DNA of 64,000 nt from Oxytricha trifallax. Taxonomy: Eukaryota > Ciliophora > Spirotrichea > Sporadotrichida > Oxytrichidae. Below the pieces are notes generated by a model. It saw only the letters and a program-made list of their open reading frames with translations, was not told where the DNA came from and did no database searches. Both the position numbers and the translations under genes were made by a program. Where the stretch lies: the NCBI GenBank assembly GCA_000711775.1, contig ARYC01002696.1, positions 1 through 64,000 of the forward strand, in the 5' to 3' direction. Of the stretch, positions 1-13,711 are shown in pieces. How positions within the stretch are numbered: the first letter of the stretch is position 1; every line of letters starts with the position of its first letter.

Positions 1-3000
1 GTCTTCAATAACAGACTCTGAATCGCACGGGAAGGGCTTCAAATCGCAACTATTTTTATTTGCAAATATCTCTAAAATTTATTGCAATTTTTAGGGAATT
101 TAGGGAATATCGAAATCGAACATTTGCCAACACCATACTTCATTCTTAATTCCCAATGCCCTGGAGACACAAGAAAGATGGAGAATTTTTTAATTAGCAG
201 GAAAAACAAAAAACATAAATTTAAAAAAGTATTCCTTCACCCTTTAACAGTTGACTTTATGAATTTGGTTGAAGGTATTCTATAGCAAAATTACTCTATT
301 CTTCACTTTGCTTATTTTAGGCAATGATTATTTTTCAAAATCTGAGAAAATATAACTAATATGTAGTTTAATTCTCTACAAGATGAGTTATTTTTGAGGT
401 CACTTGGATATTGTTGAAGTATGAGTTTTTGAAATTATAGAAATTAAAAAGTCAAAAAGATTAAAAAAGATTAATTTTAATTAAAATAAATACAGCCAAA
501 AATTAATTCAATTAAATTTAAAATAAAAATTTCGGTCTTCAATAACAGGCTCTGAATCGCACGGGAAGGGCTTCAAATCGCAACTATTTTGATTTGCTAA
601 AATTGCTAAAATTTATTGCAATTTTTAGGGAATTTGGGAATCTCAAAATCGAACATTTGCCAACACCAAGCCTTCATCCTTACTTCCCAATGCTCTGGAG
701 ACATAGGAAAGATGCAAAATTTATTAATTAGCAGGAAAATTATAAAATAAAAAATTAGAAAGCATTCTTTCACCTTTCAAGAGGCACTTTTATGAAATTG
801 GTCGAAGACATTATAGCAAAATTACACTTTTCTTTACTTTGCCTATTTTAGGCAATGATTATTTTTTAAAATCTGAGAAAATATAACTAATATGTAGTTT
901 TTAATTCTCTACAAGATGAGTTATTTTTGAGGTCACGTGGATATTGTTGAAGTATGAGTTTTTGAAATTATAGAAATTAAAAAGTCAAAAAGATTAAAAA
1001 AGATTAATTTTAATTAAAATAAATACCGCCAAAAATTAATTCAATTAAATTTAAAATAAAAATTTCGGTCTTCAATAACAGGCTCTGAATCGCACGGGAA
1101 GGGCTTCAAATCGTAACTATTTTGATTTGCTAAAATTGCTAAAATTTATTGCAATTTTTGGGAAATTTTGGGAATCTCGAAATCGAACATTTGCCAACAC
1201 CAAGTTTCAATTCTTAATACCCAATGCTCTGGAGACACAGGAAAGATGTAGAATTTATTTCTTAGCAGGAAAAACATAAAATAAAAAATTAGAAAGCATT
1301 CCTTCACCTTTCAAGAGGCACTTTTATGAAATTGGTCGAAGACATTTTATAGCAAAATTACACTTTTCTACATTCGACCTATTTTAGGCAATGATTATTT
1401 TTTAAAATCTAAGAAAATATAACTAATATGTAGTTTTTAATTCTCTACAAGATGAGTTATTTTTGAGGTCACTTGGATATTGTTAAAGTATGAGTTTTTG
1501 AAATTATAGAAATTAAAAAGTCAAAAAGATTAAAAAGATTAATTTTAATTAAAATAAACACCGCCAAAAATTAATTCAATTAAATTTAAAATAAAAATTT
1601 CGGTCTTCAATAACAGGCTCTGAATCGCACGGGAAGGGCTTCAAATCGTAACTATTTTGATTTGCTAAAATTGCTAAAATTTATTGCAATTTTTGGGAAA
1701 TTTTGGGAATCTCGAAATCGAACATTTGCCAACACCAAGTTTCATTCTTAATATCCAATGCTCTGGAGACACAGGAAAGATGTAGAATTTATTACTTAGC
1801 AGGAAAAACATAAAATAAAAAATTAGAAAGCATTCCTTCACCTTTCAAGAGGCACTTTTATGAAATTGGTCGAAGACATTTTATAGCAAAATTACTCTTT
1901 TCTTCACTTTGCCTATTTTAGGCAATGATTATTTTTTAATATCTCAAAAAATATAACTAATTTGTAGTATTTAATTCTCTACAAGATGAGTTATTTTTGA
2001 GGTCACTTGGATATTGTTGAAGTATGAGTTTTTGAAATTATAGAAATTAAAAAGTCAAAAAGATTAATTAAAATTAAAATTAAAACTGCAAAAAATTAAT
2101 TAAATTAAATTTAAAATAAAAATTTCGGTCTTCAATAACAGGCTCTGAATCGAACGGGAAGGACTTCAAATCGCAACTATTTTGATTTGCTAAAATTGCT
2201 AAAATTTATTGCAATTTTTGGGAAATTTTGGGAATCTCGAAATCGAACATTTGCCAACACCAAGTTTCATTCTTAATATCCAATGCTCTGGAGACACAGG
2301 AAAGATGTAGAATTTATTACTTAGCAGGAAAAACATAAAATAAAAAATTAGAAAGCATTCCTTCACCTTTCAAGAGGCACTTTTATGAAATTGGTCGAAG
2401 ACATTTTATAGCAAAATTACTCTTTTCTTCACTTTGCCTATTTTAGGCAATGATTATTTTTTAATATCTCAAAAAATATAACTAATTTGTAGTATTTAAT
2501 TCTCTACAAGATGAGTTATTTTTGAGGTCACTTGGATATTGTTGAAGTATGAGTTTTTGAAATTATAGAAATTAAAAAGCAAAAAGATTGATTAATTTAA
2601 ATTTAAAACCGCCAAAAATTAATTAAATTAAATTTAAAATAAAAATTTCGGTCTTCAATAACAGGCTCTGAATCGCACGGGAAGGGCTTCAAATCGCAAC
2701 TATTTTGATTTGCAAAAATTGCTAAAATTTATTGCAATTTTTGGGAAATTTTGGGAATCTCGAAATCGAACATTTGCCAACACCAAGTTTCATTCTAATA
2801 CCCAATGCTCTGGAGACACAGGAAAGATGTAGAATTTATTACTTAGCAGGAAAAACATAAAATAAAAAATTAGAAAGCATTCCTTCACCTTTCAAGAGGC
2901 ACTTTTATGAAATTGGTCGAAGACATTTTATAGCAAAATTACTCTTTTCTTCACTTTGCCTATTTTAGGCAATGATTATTTTTTAATATCTCAAAAAATA

Positions 3001-5646
3001 TAACTAATTTGTAGTATTTAATTCTCTACAAGATGAGTTATTTTTGAGGTCACTTGGATATTGTTGAAGTATGAGTTTTTGAAATTATAGAAATTAAAAA
3101 GTCAAAAAGATTAATTTAAATTAAAATAAAAACCGCCAAAAATTAATTAAATTAAATTTAAAATAAAAATTTAGGTCTTCAATAACAGGCTCTGAATCGC
3201 ACGGGAAGGGCTTCAAATCGCAACTATTTTGATTTGCTAAAATTGCTAAAATTTATTGCAATTTTTAGGAAATTTGGGAATCTCAAAATCGAACATTTGC
3301 CAACACCAAGCTTCATCCTTACTTCCCAGGCTCTGAAGACACAGGAAAGATGCAAAATTTATTAATTAGCAGGAAAAACATAAAATAAAAAATTACAAAG
3401 CAAACCTTCACCTTAAAAGAGGCACACAATGAAATTGGTAGAAGACATTTTACAACAAAATTACACAAATCTAGATTCGCCTATTTAAGGCAATGATTAT
3501 TTTTCAAAATCTGAGAAAATATAACTAATATAGAGTTTTTAATTCTCTACAAGATGAGTTATTTTTGAGGTCACTTGGATATTGTTGAAGTAAGAGTTTT
3601 TGAAATTATAGAAATTAAAAAGTCAAAAAGATCAATTTAAATTAAAATTAAAACTGCAAAAATTAATTAAATTAAATTTAAAATAAAAATTTCGGTCTTC
3701 AATAACAGGCTCTGAATCGAACGGGAAGGGCTTCAAATCGCAACTATTTAGATTTGCCAAAAACGCTAAAATTTATTGCAATTTTTAGAAATTTAGGGAA
3801 TCTCAAAATCGAACATTTGCCAACACCAAGCTTCATCCTTGCTTCCCAGGGTCGTGAATACACAGGAAAGATGCAGAATTTATTAGTTAGCAGGAAAAAC
3901 ATAAAATAGAAATTTACAAAGTAAACCTTCACCTTAAAAGAGGCACACAATGAAATTGGTAGAAGAGATTTTTGAACAAATTTACTCAAATCTTTACTTT
4001 GCTTATTTTAGGCAATGATTATTTTTCAAAATCTGAGAAAATATAACTAATATAGAGTTTTTAATTCTCTACAAGATGAGTTATTTTTGAGGTCACTTGG
4101 ATATTGTTGAAGTAAGAGTTTTTGAAATTATAGAAATTTAAAAGTCAAAAAGATTATTTTAAATTAAAATTAAAACTGCCAAAAATTAATTAAATTAAAT
4201 TTAAAATAAAAATTTCGGTCTTCAATAACAGGCTCTGAATCGCACGGGAAGGGCTTCAAATCGCAACTATTTTGATTTGCAAAAATTGCTAAAATTTATT
4301 GCAATTTTTGGGAAATTTTGGAATCTCGAAATCGAACATTTGCCAACACCAAGTTTCATTCTTAATACCCAATGCTCTGGAGACACAGGAAAGATGTAGA
4401 ATTTATTACTTAGCATGAAAAACATAAAATATAAAATTAGAAAGCATTCCTTCACCTTTCAAGAGGCACTTTTATGAAATTGGTCGAAGACATTTTATAG
4501 CAAAATTACACTTTTCTACATTCGCCTATTTTAGGCAATGATTATTTTTTAAAATCTAAGAAAATATAACTAATATGTAGTTTTTAATTCTCTACAAGAT
4601 GAGTTATTTTTGAGGTCACATGGATATTGTTAAAGTATGAGTTTTTGAAATTATAGAAATTAAAAAGTCAAAAAGATTAAATTAAATTAAAAATAAAACC
4701 GCAAAAAATTAATTAAATTAAATTTAAAATAAAAATTTCGGTCTTCAATAACAGGCTCTGAATCGAACAGAAAGGACTTCAAATCGCAACTATTTTGATT
4801 TGCCAAAATCGCTAAAATTTATTGCAATTTTTAGGAAATTTGGGAATCTCAAAATCGAACATTTGCCAACACCAAGCTTCATCCTTAATACCCAATGCTC
4901 TGGAGACACAGGAAAGATGCAAAATTTATTAATTAGCAGGAAAAACATAAAATAAAAAATTAGAAAGCATTCTTTCACCTTTCAAGAGGCACTTTTATGA
5001 AATTGGTCGAAGACATTTTAAAACAAAATTACACTTTTCTACATTCGCTTACTTTAGACAATGATTATTTTTTAAAATCTGAAAAAATATAACTAATATG
5101 TAGTCTTTAATTCTCTACAAGATGAGTTATTTTTGAGGTCACATGGATATTGTTGAAGTATGAGTTTTTGAAATTATAGAAATTAAAAAGTCAAAAAGAT
5201 CAATTTAAATTAAAACTAAAACTGCAAAAAATTAATTAAATTAAATTTAAAATAAAAATTTAGGTCTTCAATAACAGGCTCTGAATCGAACAGAAAGGAC
5301 TTCAAATCACAACTATTTATATTTGCCAAAATCTCTAAAATTTATTGCAATTTTTAGGAAATTTAGGGAATCTCGAAATCCAACATTTGCCAACACCAAG
5401 CTTCATCCTTGCTTCCCAGGGTCGTGAATACACAGGAAAGATGCAGAATTTATTAGTTAGCAGGAAAAACATAAAATAGAAATTTACAAAGTAAACCTTC
5501 ACCTTAAAAGAGGCACACAATGAAATTGGTAGAAGAGATTTTTGAACAAATTTACTCAAATCTTTACTTTGCTTATTTTAGGCAATGATTATTTTTCAAA
5601 ATCTGAGAAAATATAACTAATATGTAGTTTTTAATTCTCTACAAGA
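1..5646. repeat. Satellite array, ~525-bp unit, about 11 copies
   Basis: Head-to-tail copies begin with GTCTTCAATAACAGGCTCTG at about 1, 535, 1068, 1603, 2128, 2651, 3175, 3695, 4218, 4741 and 5264. Spacing is 533-535 bp for the first three intervals and 520-525 bp after that. The last copy stops at about 5646 after TTCTCTACAAGA, and the array runs off the left window edge. The most conserved part is the second half of the unit (GGCAATGATTATTTTT onward, then GAGGTCACTTGGATATTGTT). The middle varies and defines subtypes: the copies at 3695 and 5264 share a block with CCCAGGGTCGTGAATACACA. Short open frames on both strands are by-products of the repeat, not genes. Confidence 0.97.
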
Positions 5647-6577
5647 CTACGCAATTTTAGGTGTTATTATTTCTTTAAACATTATAGAAGCCAGGTTTTA
5701 CTAGCTTTGAATTTTATTTCTTTTTTTTATGTTTTTCTAAATTTTAAATCAAACATTATTTATTTTTTTGCCTGTATAAATATTCCTTGAAGTTAAAAAC
5801 GGATGTATAAATATTATATGCATTTGAAATTATTATATATGTTTTTGTTAGATCTGAAATCTTGAATCACATCATCCTTTGATTTAATATTAAAGTTAAT
5901 AACTTATTTATTTAATAAAATATATTTTTCTCAAAAGTTTCATTTAAAAATTTAGTATTTTACTTAAATATTCGTATTTTTTTTCTTTCATTTTTAAGGT
6001 ATATTCGGAATGTTAATATTCCGTTTATTTTAATTCTAGATGCTTATATGTTTTATATCTAATATCTTCGATTGAAATAAATATTTTTTGGCTAATTTTT
6101 AATAATAATGAAATATGAATGATTTCAATTGTTCTAAAAAATAAAGCAACTTCATCATAAACTTCATATTTAGTAATTGAATAATTATAATTATTATTTT
6201 TATTGCCTCATTATATGATAATTTAGTATTCATTTAGTATAGCGAGAGTGATATATATAGTGATATATATATTTCATAAGGATCAAAGAAAAGAGGTATT
6301 ATTAGAAGTTTTCTTTGTCTAAAAAATCTATGACATTAAAACAGAGGTCAATATCAAATTTTAGAAATCAGTTAAAATTTATATAATTATGCAAATCTTT
6401 AGTAATTTTTTTCACTATAATTAATAATGATCAAGCTATAGATAGCTATTTAGATAAAAAAGTGAATTCTGTTGTGCTTGAAGATTCTTGAAAAGTATGG
6501 AAAAAATTTAATTAAAATAAATAAAATAATATCAGGTCTCGCGGATATCATGCTAAAAAGTCCAAGTATTTTCTAGT
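5647..6577. other. AT-rich spacer, no gene seen
   Basis: Very AT-rich DNA between the end of the satellite array and the foldback element. A short ATATATATAGTGATATATATAT stretch lies near 6250. I see no coding signal on either strand. Confidence 0.6.
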
Positions 6578-7646
6578 GACAACTGTTCACCCCGAGTACC
6601 TCCCCCCCCCTCCCCCCAGTCCAAACCGAGAACCTCCCCCCACCTCAAAATGAAGTCCCCCTTATATTCCCCACTTTAAATGAAAAAACATATTCCCAAG
6701 GTATGAAACGACTCACTTGTGACATCTCACTCTCCTTATAATATTTACTCTTAAATGACATAAATTTTTCTATAATCTTTAATATCATTTTTATAGCTAT
6801 GTTGATGTTATTTTTAATTTTTGGCAACTCTCACTTCGTCCGTCAAATATTTTTTAGATATACTCCAATCGGAAAATATATTTCAATTGAGTTTAGATTA
6901 TCTAGAATTTTTGCAGATTTTAATAATACAATAGATTATACACATAAAAATTACAAAAATCTTTTTCAACCTAAATCAACTTCATTCGATTTTAATATAA
7001 AATTAGCATGAGTAAATTTTACAAAATACTCATTTACTGTCTAGAATAAAAACTATTATTTCATAATTTATGAATAAATTCAACATTTTGAAAATATAAT
7101 AAAATCAACAAACATAATCATTTTTAAATTTATTCATAAATTATGAAATAATAGTTTTTATTCTAGACAGTAAATGAGTATTTTGTAAAATTTACTCATG
7201 CTAATTTTTATTTTAAAATCGAATGAAGTTGATTTAGGTTGAAAAAGATTTTTGTAATTTTTATGTGTATAATCTATTGTATTAATAAAATTTGCACAAA
7301 TTCTAGATAATCTAAACTCAATTGAAATATATTTTCCGATTGGAGTATATCCTAAAAATAATTGACGGACGAAGTGAGAGTTGCAAAGAATTAAAAATAA
7401 CATCAACATAGCTATAAAAATGATATTAAAGATTTTAGAAAAATTTATGTCGTTTAAGAGTAAATATTATAAGGAGAGTGAGATGTCACAAGTGAGTCTA
7501 TTCATACCTTGGGAATATGTTTTTTCATTTAAAGTGGGGAATATAAGGGGACTTCATTTTGAGGTGGAGGGAGGGGTTTGGGGAGGTACCTCGGTTTAGG
7601 GACTGGGGGAGGGGTGGGGGGAGGTACCTCGGGGTGAACAGACAAC
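6578..7646. mobile_element. Foldback element with 6-bp target duplication
   Basis: Two arms, about 6584-7080 and 7127-7640, are near-perfect reverse complements around a ~46-bp loop. The element begins TGTTCACCCCGAG and ends with the matching GGGGTGAACA. It is flanked on both sides by GACAAC (6578-6583 and 7641-7646), read as a target-site duplication. The outer 60 bp of each arm are runs of C (left) or G (right). The inner arms each hold open frames of 60-83 codons that match between arms, so they may be remnants of an older coding element or by-products of arm similarity. No transposase is recognised, so it would have to be mobilised in trans. Its family is unknown; foldback or long-TIR MITE describes the structure only. 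Confidence 0.85.
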
Positions 7647-9076
7647 CAAAGATAAAGCTTGCTGAGGAGTGGTTAGAAAAGGCTGTTCATTATTGGAAAG
7701 ATGATTTTAAATGATAAGACCACAAGTAGTACTATATGCGAATCATTTAGATCCAAATTCTCTTTAGTCATTTACCAATATAAGATACAAAAGTCATACA
7801 TTTTAAGCAATAGATACCATCATAAGGAATTATTCAAACTAACTTATAAATTTTCCAAATAATTTCTGATCGTATTCTTAATGCAAGAGATTTATATTTC
7901 GAGATTTCATATTCAACTTGCCTAAGTTATTAAATATTGATAAAATATATAACATGAGGAAATAAAAAATCAAAATGCAAAATATATGAAAGTAAATTGA
8001 AAGAATAAATTATTAAAACAAATAAGTGTTTTAAAAATGCTAAAAATTAAAGAACTTGCATGTATAACTTATGTCAAATACTAATTGTCTCTTCTATAAT
8101 ATATTGCATTATTATTATTTAACATTAGTTTTCCTGATTAATTTTATTCGTGCAAACAAGGTCTTTATAAATCTGGGTATCAGAGAGTAGTTCAAAACTT
8201 ATTAAAATAAATTTATATAAGATTATGAATTGATGATATATTCAATATATTATAGCTTATAAATAATAGTAAAATTATAAAAATAAATTATTATTTATAT
8301 AAATTTATTAAAGTATTTCTTGTTGTTATTATATGCAATTAACTTCAATGAGTAGAATAGATAGTAAAAGAAGCGAGTTTATTACATCTAGACAACCAAG
8401 AAAAGAGAAAATAATTATAAATTAAGATATTCAGTCAGTGACTAATAAGAATAGATTGAGCTAAGAACTTTAATGATGAGACTGGATTTCATTCAACACC
8501 ACCATAGGCACTTATGAATTATAGGATAAAGTGAATAAAATGAAAATAATGCATATTTAATTGTTTATTTCCTCTATTTCTCATGAAATTCCTTGAGGTA
8601 AGCAATACTAATTACTATTATATATTTATAGTAAATCATCAGTTTGAATTGCATTTTTTAATAAATATCACATAATAAATAAATTCAACTATTCATATTA
8701 TTAATTAATTAAAAATATTAATAGGTGTTTGTCTAAAAAGAGTGATAACATAATATTTTTAATTAAAGAATCAATTAAGAATATGACAAAGTACACACCA
8801 CTAGAATTCTATTTTAAGTAAACTTTTTATATTCTAAAAATAAATTAAACTCTTAGGTTCAACATATAAAAATAATGACAATTTATCATATTTACTTAAA
8901 GTAATTTAAATCTGTAGTTAATGTTGAAAATTTTGGAAGAAATATGTGAAAATAACAATAATATATAGAATGTAACTATTTGTACCATCAATATATATTT
9001 TTCGAAGTAAAGTTGATATAGTAAAATCATTTTTAATACATAATTTATATAAGCATAGTATGAGCAATTTAAATAA

Positions 9077-9328
9077 TCATAATGTGAATAATTCCATTAT
9101 AAAAAATTTATTACTATAAGTATATATAATAATAACTTAAATCATCAATCCCACCAATTCATTACTAGCATCACTACCCTGCCACTTGCTATTACTGCTA
9201 TGCCATTGGTTAACCTGTTGTATCTGATTGTTTAAAGAATGCAGCTATTGATCTAAGATGGGTAGCTGTTTCATCATTAATACTGATTCCTTACAGACAA
9301 CTTGTTGCTAGCATTTCTATCTTGTCAT
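9077..9328 (-). CDS. Possible Q/S/N-rich coding fragment
   Basis: With TAA/TAG read as Gln this strand is open for 83 codons from an ATG at 9328 to a TGA at 9077. The first two thirds look coding: many Q, N, S and charged residues (for example KQLPILDQQLHSL) and a GC content above its surroundings. The last ~20 codons are AT-rich and may be read-through of an intron or eliminated sequence. No family is recognised. It could be an isolated gene segment of the kind germline genomes carry, or a chance frame; an open frame of this length is not rare when only TGA stops translation. Confidence 0.25.
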
Positions 9329-11945
9329 TAACGAAATATATTTCAGATGCTTCGAATTTAAAAAGATTTACTGCTACTAAATGGATTAGATGGTTGAATG
9401 AAGAGACTACTCATCAACATATGAATAAATGCAGTAATTATGGTCATAAATGAAATGTAAAAGGTAAGTTGAATTACTCTAGTGTAATATATATTTTAGA
9501 ATAGTCATATTTTTATGTAACACTTAGAAGTTAAATCTGATCTAACTAAACAAGAGCATTACTTATATAAACAGCAGTAATCGAGTTCATATCAGCAGTC
9601 AGATAATACTGGCAAAGGATCGTTAGAGAAATAGAATTTTTAAATTAACAACAAAATTGAATATGAAAAGCATCATCATAGATGCTACAAATAAAACATG
9701 AAACAAGTAATTAAATAATAATTATCTAATAAATATGCCATTTTTCCCCCCTTATATAAGTTTTGCAAGCAACATTTTAATCAAATTGTTTTTGTTTTTC
9801 AAGAGCAATTAAAAGCCAATAAACCATATAACTTTATCTAAATAATTAATATTTAAAATATCAGCAACTGACTGCTTAACTAAAAGTTATAATAAAACAG
9901 TATGTTATTGTTTTAAGAATCGTACTCAACACTAAACTTACAATTAGTGAAGAAGCATATACTGATGGATTAAACGATTAATAATCAAAAGACCAATCAA
10001 TAAACTTTAACAAATAGCAATTGTCTACTTAAATATTCATTAAAATGTTCCGTGATAATATTCCAAAAATCTAAATATAAAAATAGTAGTCTATTATATA
10101 TACTGTTTTAATGAACATAAATGATAATTTAAAAATAGTTTTATAATTCAAATGTCATTTTATCTTATTTCCTCAATAGAGCTATCATCCAAGATTGCTT
10201 CTCTGCTATTTTGTAAGATCTTGTGAATATCTCCAAAATTGATCTTAAAGATTTTGAATATGAATAACTCTAAATTTACTGTATAAAATTACCAGTTTCT
10301 CTTTATACTCATGTTATCTTAATTAAATGTAATAAATGACTCTATCGAGGTAGACTTTTCTTTTATGGATAAAGATGTGCAATATTTCTAAAAGTCTTTC
10401 ATAGTCATAATAACACTATAAATCAAGAAAAATAATGTTGAAATACAAAAGTCTACTGAACAAATAGAAATAGTCATCAAAGATAAATGCTTATGTAGAA
10501 TAACAAGAGAATTCTGCTGATGACATAACAATTTAATTAATAATATTTATAGCTTTTACTTTATTAATTAATTGTAGATATAAGAAATGTTTAGAATTAT
10601 ATTTATGGAGTTAAGGCACCCAACTTTCTTAATTATTTTAATAATTTGAAAAGTGAGAGAAACCACAAAAATGGTAAAATTTACATGTATTATTTATTCA
10701 TAAATGTTGCCAATTAAGATTTAAACTTGTTAGCTAAAAATTATAACCAAGTTACCTTACTAATTCATATTCACAATATCATAAAACTACTTTTTGATAA
10801 GAAGAAATGATAAAAAAAATTCTCATAATTCTAGAAAATCAAGTAAAGCACTTCTATTTAAAGATAAATAATCCATTAAATTAATTATATAGTAATAAGC
10901 AAATTTTATTTTTAATAGCATTGTATTTGAAAATTTTAAATAATCATAAACTATTTAAACACAAAATTAAGATACAAATCAAATCATATAGTCTTTCAAT
11001 ATCAAATTATTTTATATCTATTACATTTATTCAGTTAAATCTTGCTTAAATTAAGGAAGTAAATTGTAATTCATTGACTAATCTATCGAAACTAATATAA
11101 ATACAGTGAACTTGAAAATAAAATAGAAGTGCTTTTTTATAAATATGTTAATAGATGTTATATACATCAATGTCTAATTAATTGATGATGGCTTGTTGGC
11201 AATAAAGACAATAGTAAAGGATGTTTATAAATATGAATAAAATAATAATTTTTAATGGAATAAGAAAGTTGTTAAAAAAAAATAATGAATAAATAATAAT
11301 ATCAAGTTAAATTAATCATTTTAAACACCTTTTCTCCTAAGATAGACATTTTAGAATTATAGCTTTATAAATAAGTTTATATAGTAATTAATTAAATATC
11401 TACAATATTATTAAAAATTAAGGTTGAATAAAATTATCATAGACTACCTTGAATAAATAAATATTTGACAGTAGAGAACGAAAACTGCGATAGTACTTAT
11501 TGACATTCCAATTAGCAGATATATTCGTCTAATATAAACAAACTAACCTTCTTTCAATGCTACTTTAATTATTACCATCATTAAAAAGCACAGGATATTA
11601 AAAAGAAGAGAGGAAATTTAAGAATATGCGATGAACTTTTATAATTGAAAGCATCAACAAACCAAAACATTATTGAGCTCTTGTATTATTCAGAGCCAGT
11701 GATATGTTAACAATTCTTTGCATTACCAAAAATACTTGTGGCTCTTTTGAAGAGGATATGATGATGATTGCTTATTTCAAGTGACTTTGCAGCATTAATT
11801 ATGAACTGTAAGATGAAGCAAACCTTTTTTAGCTGAGACTGTAAGTATAAGAGGAACATCTGAATGAGAGTGATGTAAAAAGGTTTTCTATTCACTGCTG
11901 TGTTCACTTAAATAAGTAATAAATCACTTTGATCATGAGCGTACT

Positions 11946-12530
11946 ACCCTTTGCGCGGAGAAATTATATAGCGGAGCATTTAAGCGCTTGACCGAAAGTT
12001 AACCAAGATTTGGTAAGAATGAAGAATGTGTCGGAATCCTGAGCTAAGCTGTTGGAAAGAAATTAGTTCATTTAAAAGTCAGATCAAAGTAATCGGAATT
12101 CACCTATTCACTACCACTTCATATAGAATGGTTTCATGCTGTTATCAGTGGAAAGCGACTTTTATGCAGAGGAAAACTTCATAGCTTTTAATGATTCGTT
12201 AAAAAAATAACATCTTCAAAATACACGTGAAATAAGCTTTGCTAAATAATCATGTCATGGTCACGAATTAAAGATTCTTAATTATATCTTGATCTAGAAA
12301 ACTTATCTGAGTTGAAGATTTCATCTCTCATGCTCTTTCTATGGAGAATCGTGTGGTGCAGTTGGTAGTCCCTTATTCTTCAATTTATGTGGCATTTCGT
12401 TTGCAGTATTGTATATGCCTGAGAACTAATGCGATTAATAATCTGCTCATTATCATTGATATGAAGAAAGTGAATAAGATTGCAGTCCATAAAGTGGTTG
12501 ATTTGATTATGGTCACAACATGAAAATATA
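11946..12530 (+). other. Higher-GC island with open frames, function unknown
   Basis: Composition is clearly more balanced here than in the flanks. On the plus strand one frame is open from at least 11946 to a TGA at 12192-12194 (about 82 codons, with stretches such as RLTESQPRFGKNEECVGIL). A second frame is open downstream across 12250-12430. The frames do not join, no GT-AG intron links them convincingly, and no family is recognised. It may be a decayed gene, gene segments separated by eliminated DNA, or chance. Confidence 0.25.
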
Positions 12531-13711
12531 GAAAAATCCTAAACATACAGACATCATTATAATAAGAGAGGTGTTTTATCGATAATAAAATGATAGGTCT
12601 CAAAATTCAGAGCACAAGAAAACCACACCATAAATTTCGCATTTATGCAGAGAATAAGCATAATGCACAAGAATAACAGAAAGGAACCAAGCAAATAGAT
12701 AGATTATATACACTTTCTTTTACTATCATGGACAAGATATGTTAAGCTTCATTTTAAAGAAGTGTGAAAATTGCTCACCGCTAAATTTTTTCATAGATTA
12801 TTATAAAGGGATATCAATACTAATAAATGGATATTAAACATGGTATCCATTTTAAAATTTAAAATTTTTAAACTGTCATTTAAATGCAGATACTAAAATA
12901 ATTCACGTAGATTTAAATTCACAAGAAAGAGTATAAATATAATTCAATATTCTGTATTATAATAATTTATTTACGTATTTTTAAATATTCTTTTATAGAA
13001 AACATTAGGAATCTTTAGATGTCTCTTATTAAAATCGATTATTATATTATATAATAGGATTATTTAAAAGTAATCTTATACTAAAAATTGTTTAAAAAAA
13101 TTTAGTTCTTGTTAGAAATTGAAGTTAGTAGAGTGATATTTTGTTTTTATCATTTAAACTTTGAATTAATACCATTTTTGCATCAATTCAGCGAGAATAC
13201 TGTGACATTAAATTTGCTCAAGTTTGATTAATCAATTTAACTAACTACATCAAATATTCAATCACTTAATTTTTATGTTAAAGGCTAACTTTGTCAAATC
13301 TATTTACTTATTTGATTGCAAAAAGTTAACTTTAGTTAAATATAATCACATAATTGTTATTGTTAACTATTTGATCATTTTTTATATTATACACGAACCT
13401 CTTTGATATCATAACAACCAATAATAAATAAGGAAATATTTCATAATATCTTCAAGATTGTTACCCACTTTTATTAGGAATTCTTTGAGAAATATATTAT
13501 CATATTCCTTTACTTTTCAACGCTTAAAAAGCATAATTGAAGTAATTACAATTATAAACTTAGTTTTGATATGCGAGTTTTATTGACATATAATTATTTT
13601 ATTTGTTCATAAAAAGAAAAGTTACTCATCATAAATAATTATATATAACTACTTTTAATGCGCTATTATAATATTGGGAATGAATTTATTCACAATATTT
13701 ATAACACATAA

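Larger units (their letters stand above)
7647..13711. other. Long AT-rich, gene-poor stretch
   Basis: About 6 kb of AT-rich DNA between the foldback element and the 45-bp direct repeats. Two weak islands of more balanced composition, at about 9077-9430 and 11690-12530, are listed separately. Elsewhere I see no motif, repeat or convincing coding frame. Such stretches fit germline-limited DNA, but that is inference. Confidence 0.5.

Noticed and set aside
3744-5559. Four similar minus-strand frames of 62-81 codons inside the satellite
   Set aside because: They follow the repeat unit, vary in length with each copy and are hydrophobic by composition. No homology or start context supports them.
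1-5646. CRISPR array or rDNA spacer
   Set aside because: The unit is ~525 bp and repeats as a whole, without short repeats plus unique spacers, and no rRNA sequence is present.
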